In this document: positions 31,787-36,432 of the stretch, one piece after another
Layout: each line of letters starts with the position of its first letter
Numbering within the stretch: the stretch's first letter is position 1
Source: Candidatus Solincola jinzensis
GTDB taxonomy: Bacteria; Actinomycetota; Geothermincolia; Geothermincolales; RBG-13-55-18
Direction of reading: 5' to 3'
Length of the DNA stretch: 36,432 nucleotides
Assembly (NCBI GenBank): GCA_015711875.1
Contig: JACVJG010000001.1
Location: forward strand, 1 to 36,432
Notes under the pieces: generated by a model
What the model saw: only the letters and a program-made list of their open reading frames with translations
The model's database searches: none
What the model was told of the DNA's origin: nothing
Made by a program: the position numbers and the translations under genes

Positions 31787-33469
31787 ATGTCCGATTACGT
31801 CGAGGGCAAGACGCGATGGTGGGGATGGGGAGACCTTGACCAGAGATTCGACGTGGAGAACCGCGAGAACATCATGCCATTTCTGCGCCAGAACCTGGGC
31901 ATGGCCCTTGATCGCGACCGTTTCACCGATCCCGATCTGGAGGAGATCGACCTTCCCCCGTGCCGTATAAGCGAGGACCTGATGGCCGGATTGGAGAGGC
32001 TGTGCGGAAGGGATAACGTGTCCGTGGAGAGGTTCCAGCGCGTAAGCCACTCCATGGGCAAGAGCTACCGTGACCTGCTTCGCTTTCGCCAGCGCAAGGT
32101 GGAAAGGCCCGTTGACGTGGTGGTCTGGCCGCGCGACGAAAGCGAGGTGGTGGAGCTGTTGGGCATGGCGGAGGATAACAATATCGCCGTCATCCCCTTC
32201 GGTGGAGGCTCCAGCGTCACCGGGGGAGTGGAGCCTTTGGCGGAGGGAAAGAGCGGCGTGATAAGCATGGACATGGCGAGACTCAACCGCGTGCTGCGCG
32301 TCGACGCCACCTCCCAGACGGCGGTTATCCAGGCCGGCGCCCTGGGGCCGGAGATAGAGGAGCAGCTCAACTCCCACGGCTATACCCTGGGCCACTTCCC
32401 GGAGAGCTTCGATCATTCATCCCTTGGAGGGTGGTTGGCCACGCGCGCCTCCGGCAGGCAATCCACGGGTTACGGAGACATCGAGGACATGGTGCTGGCC
32501 TTGCGCATGGTGACGCCTCGAGGGGTCATCGAGACGCGCAAGGTTCCCTCCACGGCGGCTGGGCCATCGGTCCTGCAGCTATGCGTGGGCTCGGAGGGAG
32601 TTTTCGGAGTGATCACCGAGGCGACCATGAGGATCCGCCCGATTCCCTCTGTCATCGATTACCGTGGGCTGATCTTCCGCAATTTCGCGGCCGGCGTTTC
32701 CGCCATCAGGGAGATGATGCAACAGGGCATGGTCCCGACCTGCGTCAGGCTTTCCGACCGCACCGAGACGGCCCTGGCCCAGGCCTTTCGTTCCACCACT
32801 GGCAGCAAGTGGAAGAGAAAGGCGGAGGACGCCGCCCTCAAGCTCCTGGCCAGCAGGGGATATTCCTTCGACGACGGGGCTTTCATGGTGCTCGGGCTCG
32901 AGGGCGAGCGCGAGGAGGTCGAGTACCTGAGAGTGGGCATCCTGCGCCTGTGCAGGGAACTGGGGGGATTCCATCTCGGCACCAGCCCAGGCCGCCAATG
33001 GTATAAGAGCCGCCACGAGACCGCCTATTTCCGGGAGCAGCTCATCAACTGGGGAGTCATGGTGGATACGTTGGAGACCGCCACTACCTGGGATAACCTG
33101 TTGCACCTCTACGGCGAGGTGCGCAGCGCCCTGCGCTCTTCTCTCGAGGAAGGGGGAGGGAAGAGCATGGTGGCATGCCATGTCTCCCATTCCTACCGCG
33201 AGGGGGCGTCCCTCTATTACACCTTCTTCGCCCCCATGGCCGAGGAGGGGAAGGAGGAGGAGCAGTGGGAGAAGGCGAAGAGGGCGGCATCGGAGGCGAT
33301 CATGGAGTACGGGGGCACCATCAGCCATCATCATGGCGTGGGTTACGAACACGCCCCCTGGATGAGAAGGGAGGTCGGGGATATCTCCCTGGAGACCATA
33401 AAGGCGGTGAAAAAGACCGTAGATCCGGCGGGGATCATGAACCCGGGAAAGCTGATCCCGCCGCAGTGA
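31787..33469 (+). CDS. FAD-linked oxidase, alkyl-DHAP synthase (AGPS)-like
   Basis: This 560-residue flavoprotein belongs to the vanillyl-alcohol-oxidase/AGPS family. The FAD-binding PCMH region has VVVWPRDESEVVELL, IPFGGGSSVTGG, LGHFPESFDHSSLGGWLATR and the VGSEGVFGVITEATMRIRP block. The C-terminal domain contains SHHHGVGYEHAPWMRRE and ends VDPAGIMNPGKL, both characteristic of alkyldihydroxyacetonephosphate synthase and D-lactate/glycolate-type oxidases. HHHGVG favours the AGPS type, which makes the ether bond of ether lipids. Bacterial members are often only AGPS-like, so the substrate is open. GGAGG lies nine bases before the ATG. Two inverted repeats upstream may control it. It is probably cotranscribed with the gene at 33519. 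Confidence 0.92.
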   Translation: MSDYVEGKTRWWGWGDLDQRFDVENRENIMPFLRQNLGMALDRDRFTDPDLEEIDLPPCRISEDLMAGLERLCGRDNVSVERFQRVSHSMGKSYRDLLRFRQRKVERPVDVVVWPRDESEVVELLGMAEDNNIAVIPFGGGSSVTGGVEPLAEGKSGVISMDMARLNRVLRVDATSQTAVIQAGALGPEIEEQLNSHGYTLGHFPESFDHSSLGGWLATRASGRQSTGYGDIEDMVLALRMVTPRGVIETRKVPSTAAGPSVLQLCVGSEGVFGVITEATMRIRPIPSVIDYRGLIFRNFAAGVSAIREMMQQGMVPTCVRLSDRTETALAQAFRSTTGSKWKRKAEDAALKLLASRGYSFDDGAFMVLGLEGEREEVEYLRVGILRLCRELGGFHLGTSPGRQWYKSRHETAYFREQLINWGVMVDTLETATTWDNLLHLYGEVRSALRSSLEEGGGKSMVACHVSHSYREGASLYYTFFAPMAEEGKEEEQWEKAKRAASEAIMEYGGTISHHHGVGYEHAPWMRREVGDISLETIKAVKKTVDPAGIMNPGKLIPPQ

Positions 33470-33518
33470 GTTAACAGCCGGCGAGTGTCTTGGAGGCAAG
33501 GCAACACGGGGTGGGGAT

Positions 33519-33896
33519 ATGGAAGTGATACCGGTATTCGCTTACGGCACCCTCAAGCCCGGGGAGAAGATGTTCCGCCATATCTGCCACACCGTGAGGG
33601 AGGCCATCCCGGCGTCCATCCCCGGGAGGCTGTACGAGACTCCCTTCGGCTATCCCCTGCTGGTGGGGCCGGGATGCGAGGGAGAGCCGCTTATCAGCGG
33701 GGTGCTCCTGATGCCTCTGGAAGGCCTCTACGAGGAGATGCTCCGCATCATCGACGTCATAGAGGGAGAGGCGGGATTCGAAAAGGGCGAGATGGAGGTG
33801 ATACTGGAAAGCGGCCAGAGGGTGACCGCCCTTATCTATTTTTACCGCGAGGCCCCACCCTATGCCCGTCCCTTCTACGGAACCGAATGGCCGTGA
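33519..33896 (+). CDS. Gamma-glutamylcyclotransferase/AIG2-like protein
   Basis: This is a 125-residue GGCT-like fold protein. The signature YGTLKPGE (9-16) forms the substrate-binding loop, GRLYETPFGYPLLV is typical of the second strand region, and Glu82 in IDVIEGEAGF is the probable catalytic acid. Relatives cyclise gamma-glutamyl groups of peptides or amines (GGCT, GGACT, YtfP), and the precise substrate cannot be told. GGGGTGGGGAT precedes the ATG. It begins 49 bases after the FAD-oxidase stop on the same strand, so it is likely in the same operon. It is convergent with the tandem zinc-knuckle gene. Confidence 0.88.
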   Translation: MEVIPVFAYGTLKPGEKMFRHICHTVREAIPASIPGRLYETPFGYPLLVGPGCEGEPLISGVLLMPLEGLYEEMLRIIDVIEGEAGFEKGEMEVILESGQRVTALIYFYREAPPYARPFYGTEWP

Positions 33897-34010
33897 GAGG
33901 GCCTTTATCCTCGTAAGGGCTCCATGCGCCGGGTGGAAACGATAATATACCAGGTCACGCCAAGCAAGCGCTAAGGTCCAGCGCTTCATGTGGGGTGGCC
34001 GAAAGGCTAC

Positions 34011-35114
34011 CTAAGCTCTCTGGAATTCTCGCGCCCGCGCCGTGAAGACGACGCTGGACGGTTTGGGGGAGTGCCATTCAATCACCGCTTCCCGCCCCTC
34101 CGCCGCCTCGAAAAGGGCGGCCATCTGTCCGGCCAGCAGATGCTCGTTGTAGGGGTTTTCCACCGTCACCGTCAGGCCTTCGTAGCCGTATTCGTATTGC
34201 ACCGGGTTGCCTTGTCCCCGTGGCGGAAGGGTGGCCAGGGTGTTTTCATAGATGCTCTCCCGCTCTCGTCTGGGCAGTACGCCCTCGATGTCTCCCGATA
34301 TGCCCAGAGCCCTCAAGCGCCGGTGGGTATATTCCTTCTCCGCCTGGATGATGAGGGGATAGATGTCGGCGCCCAGTTCCCTCTCCAGCTCGCGGAAGAC
34401 TATACTGGGGACGAATCCGTCCAGCAGGACCACGCGTACGCCACGGCGCGTGTCCATGATCGTGCCCTCGTCATCGTTCCAGCGCAGATGAGAGAGCTCG
34501 CGAGGGACGCCGCAGGAGGGACAGCGAGGCATGTAGAAGTGCCCTGGGAGTATGGGAGGGTATTCGAGCGCCATACGCTCCGCCACCTCCGGCCTGTTCT
34601 GCGCGAGACTCACGGCTATGATCTCCTCGCCGTCCACGCTCTTCCAGTGATGTTCGAAGGGGCGGCGCTCTAGGCTTTCGAAAGCCCCCACGATGATAGC
34701 GGCCATCAGCTCCCGGTTGTAGGGATTGCGGATCAACGCCTCGCCGCCCCGGCCGGGCCGGTACTTTAATGGCTTCGCGTAAGCCTGGCCGAGCCAAGCC
34801 GAGAGGCGACAGAAGGCGTGCACCACCAACCTGCGGTTGGGGCCCAACCTTCCCAGTGAGTAAGGGAAGCGGCGCAGCTGTGAGCTTATGGTATCTATGG
34901 CCGCGTTGCGCTGGGCTTCGAAGACCAGGTGGGAGATGGAGATACCCATGCTCTCCTCGATGCGCGCGAAAAGGTCGGTGAGAAAGTCGGCCTCGATGAT
35001 GACCACACGGTAACCCGGGTTGGCTTTCATGGTGATGGTGCCGTTCTGGTTCCAGCATATCAACTTGCTCAGCCAGTATGGAAAACCGCATTCGCCGCAT
35101 AATCGTATGGCCAT
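34011..35114 (-). CDS. Tandem-duplicated zinc-knuckle protein of unknown function
   Basis: This 367-residue protein has two clearly related halves of about 180 residues. Each starts with a CxxC knuckle: CGECGFPYWLSKLICW (Cys6, Cys9) and CPSCGVPRELSHLRW (Cys198, Cys201). Each continues with a matching block: GTITMKANPGYRVVIIEADF versus GTIMDTRRGVRVVLLDGF, then RNPYNRELMAAIIVGAFESL versus ENPYNEHLLAGQMAALFEAA. Each ends in a Trp-containing beta segment (HHWKSVDGEEIIAVSLA versus IEWHSPKPSSVVFTA). I do not recognise the family. The domain layout recalls small sensor folds of the V4R or heme-NO type, but that is only an impression. AGGAG lies close to the ATG. It lies 36 bases after a degenerate histidine kinase on the same strand, suggesting one operon and a sensory or partner role. 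Confidence 0.8.
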   Translation of the reverse strand: MAIRLCGECGFPYWLSKLICWNQNGTITMKANPGYRVVIIEADFLTDLFARIEESMGISISHLVFEAQRNAAIDTISSQLRRFPYSLGRLGPNRRLVVHAFCRLSAWLGQAYAKPLKYRPGRGGEALIRNPYNRELMAAIIVGAFESLERRPFEHHWKSVDGEEIIAVSLAQNRPEVAERMALEYPPILPGHFYMPRCPSCGVPRELSHLRWNDDEGTIMDTRRGVRVVLLDGFVPSIVFRELERELGADIYPLIIQAEKEYTHRRLRALGISGDIEGVLPRRERESIYENTLATLPPRGQGNPVQYEYGYEGLTVTVENPYNEHLLAGQMAALFEAAEGREAVIEWHSPKPSSVVFTARAREFQRA

Positions 35115-35150
35115 CGGCTCCTCACACCTCTACAACCGTTTCCTTGGATG

Positions 35151-36140
35151 TCAGCCTTCGGTGGCATGGGTCCCGACCGCCTCCAGGGACAGGATGAAGG
35201 ATAACCCGCTTGTCCCCACCATGTCCATCTTCAACTCGCCCCCCAGCTCCTCCACCATGGCCTCGGCGAGGTGAAACTCCATGACCAGGGTGGCGGACTC
35301 GCCCTCGCTCTCGGCCGGCGGCCATTCGCGTATTCGCTGCAGGACCGTGCCGTTCAGGGCGGAATTGTGGCAGCGCATGTGTATGCTGATCCTGGAATCC
35401 CGACGTGAGCACCATACCGAGACCATCCCGCCGTCAACGCTGCTGCGCAGGCAGATATCCAGGAGGTTATAAAGGAGGTCGAAGAGGAGGGAAGAGTCGC
35501 TTCGCAGCGAGGGCATGCGGTCTAGGAAACGCAATGCCACTTTGAGCCCGCGCTCGGCAAAGACCTCCTCCATCAGCGAGCATACCTCGGAGACGATCTC
35601 CGCCACATCGACCTTTTCTTCGCGCAGCCTCTGGTGATGGGAGGTGAGCTCCATGATGCGCATCAGGTCGTTGCTGATCCCCTCCAGCCGAGAAGAGGCC
35701 ACCTTGATGAACTCGATGAACTCGCGCTTGGCATCGTCGTCCAGCTTGTCCCAGTATTCCCGCAGGGTCATGACATAGCCCACAATGGAGGTCAAGGGGT
35801 GTTTCATCTCCTGGGCGGCTATCCTCGCCATATGCCGCGTCTCCAGGTTCTGCGCCAGCAGAGTGGAATGGCTTTCCAGCAGTTTCTCCAGCTCGCGCTG
35901 GCGTTCCTCCAGGAGCCTGGCTGATACGCGCTGGTCCCTCTCGGCCCCCAGAAGATAACCGGTGAGAAGGCATACCGGAAGGCTCAGGAAAACCAGTATG
36001 GCGGCGGCGGGGACCTCGCGCAGGAGCTGCCCGGGCGTGCCCCCGGATATGAGGTAGTGCAGAAGGAAGAGCAGGCCGCAATAAACGGCGGCCACCAGGA
36101 AACCGTATAGGGCGTAACGGTGTTTACGGTTACCGCTCAT
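35151..36140 (-). CDS. Degenerate membrane histidine kinase (probable pseudokinase)
   Basis: This is a 329-residue protein with two membrane helices (YALYGFLVAAVYCGLLFLL and AAAILVFLSLPVCLLTGYLL), a coiled-coil linker and a HisKA-like helix pair. The H-box reads AAQEMKHPLTSIVGY: the phospho-acceptor His is Gln110. The N-box region reads LLYNLLDICLRSS, and neither G1 (DxGxG) nor G2 (GLGL) is present, so ATP binding is unlikely. The fold seems kept and the frame is intact. The open frame extends to 36236 with a Cys-rich extension. The ATG at 36140 is preferred because GGGGTGG precedes it and it overlaps the end of the small ORF at 36130-36408. It probably works with the downstream zinc-knuckle protein; this is inference. 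Confidence 0.82.
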   Translation of the reverse strand: MSGNRKHRYALYGFLVAAVYCGLLFLLHYLISGGTPGQLLREVPAAAILVFLSLPVCLLTGYLLGAERDQRVSARLLEERQRELEKLLESHSTLLAQNLETRHMARIAAQEMKHPLTSIVGYVMTLREYWDKLDDDAKREFIEFIKVASSRLEGISNDLMRIMELTSHHQRLREEKVDVAEIVSEVCSLMEEVFAERGLKVALRFLDRMPSLRSDSSLLFDLLYNLLDICLRSSVDGGMVSVWCSRRDSRISIHMRCHNSALNGTVLQRIREWPPAESEGESATLVMEFHLAEAMVEELGGELKMDMVGTSGLSFILSLEAVGTHATEG

Positions 36141-36408
36141 CCTGAGCGCCACCCCGCATTTTGCCGCCTGCCCCTCTCCTGCGCAAGGCGGTTTCCTCCC
36201 CCTCGCGTAGTCCCCGAGACAGGTATCGCATATCATTCTCCGCTATAAGGCCCGGGACGATCCACTCGTCCATCAACGCCGCCCGCCTTGATCCCACCGA
36301 CGCTCGCCCTCGTTTTTCCAGCGCTTCATCCCGGGAGAGGGTGGTCAGGCCTTGGGCTTGCCGCGGCCGGGCCAGGATTTTCCCCATCGGCTCAAGAAAA
36401 GGCGACAT
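36130..36408 (-). CDS. Possible small basic protein upstream of the pseudokinase
   Basis: A 92-codon open frame begins at an ATG with AAGGGGA about 11 bases upstream. It ends with a stop overlapping the pseudokinase start by 11 bases, a layout typical of coupled genes. It starts MSPFLEPMGKILARPRQAQG and contains DEWIVPGLIAENDMRYLSRG. The second half is Arg/Gly-rich. I do not recognise it. The C-terminal composition could be that of a shadow frame, so support is limited. Confidence 0.35.
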   Translation of the reverse strand: MSPFLEPMGKILARPRQAQGLTTLSRDEALEKRGRASVGSRRAALMDEWIVPGLIAENDMRYLSRGLREGEETALRRRGAGGKMRGGAQDER

Positions 36409-36432
36409 TAATAGATTATTCCCCTTATGACG

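Overview
The window is a GC-rich, gene-dense piece of bacterial chromosome. It most resembles an anaerobic or subsurface member of the Actinomycetota, such as the Geothermincolia-type lineages. This is inference from several signs: GC-rich codon use, a secreted protein with the WYFAEG-type motif, lysine/alanine/proline chromatin-like repeats, a PknB-like kinase, promoters that look leaderless, an MtaA-type methyltransferase and several Fe-S proteins. No rRNA or single marker gene fixes the taxonomy. There is no prophage, transposase or CRISPR array.

Layout. At 1-231 (minus) is the N-terminus of a secreted protein cut by the window edge. At 402-3024 are two tandem paralogous membrane histidine kinases; the first is intact and the second has lost its phospho-acceptor His and its ATP-binding motifs. 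Next come a TtuA/TtcA-type tRNA thiolase (3053-4024), a zinc-ribbon membrane protein (4354-5001), and a stand-alone receiver on the minus strand (5212-5601). A small protein made only of Ala/Lys/Pro repeats (6371-6583) and undecaprenyl diphosphate synthase (6890-7615) follow, both minus. At 7855-9420 are a hypothetical gene and a class II aldolase. At 9948-13391 a small membrane protein precedes a 960-residue surface protein built from about seventeen 27-residue repeats. At 13909-18942 are a Ser/Thr kinase and a large GAF-domain histidine kinase.

The second half holds a metallophosphoesterase, a cupin, a zinc ribbon, an MtaA-like methyltransferase, an S8 protease lipoprotein, a winged-helix/Fe-S protein and a membrane protein (19180-26502). 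It continues with a QueG-like reductase, tRNA-Lys(CTT), HU, a HEAT-repeat protein and a second phosphoesterase (26599-30267, all minus). Then come a lipoprotein, an AGPS-like FAD oxidase and a gamma-glutamylcyclotransferase-like protein (30868-33896, plus). The window ends with a minus-strand pair: a second degenerate histidine kinase and a protein made of two tandem zinc-knuckle halves (34011-36140).

Themes. Signalling dominates: four histidine-kinase-type proteins, two of them apparent pseudokinases, plus a lone receiver and a Ser/Thr kinase. The most unusual items are (1) the two pseudokinases, one paired with an internally duplicated zinc-knuckle protein; (2) HU without a basic tail in the same window as a stand-alone tail-like protein; (3) the 27-residue-repeat surface protein; and (4) two genes (aldolase and S8 protease) whose last 64-85 bp are repeated just downstream, at offsets of 133 and 130 bp, each second copy carrying a different reading-frame ending. 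That last pattern may be biological or may come from merging strain variants during assembly.
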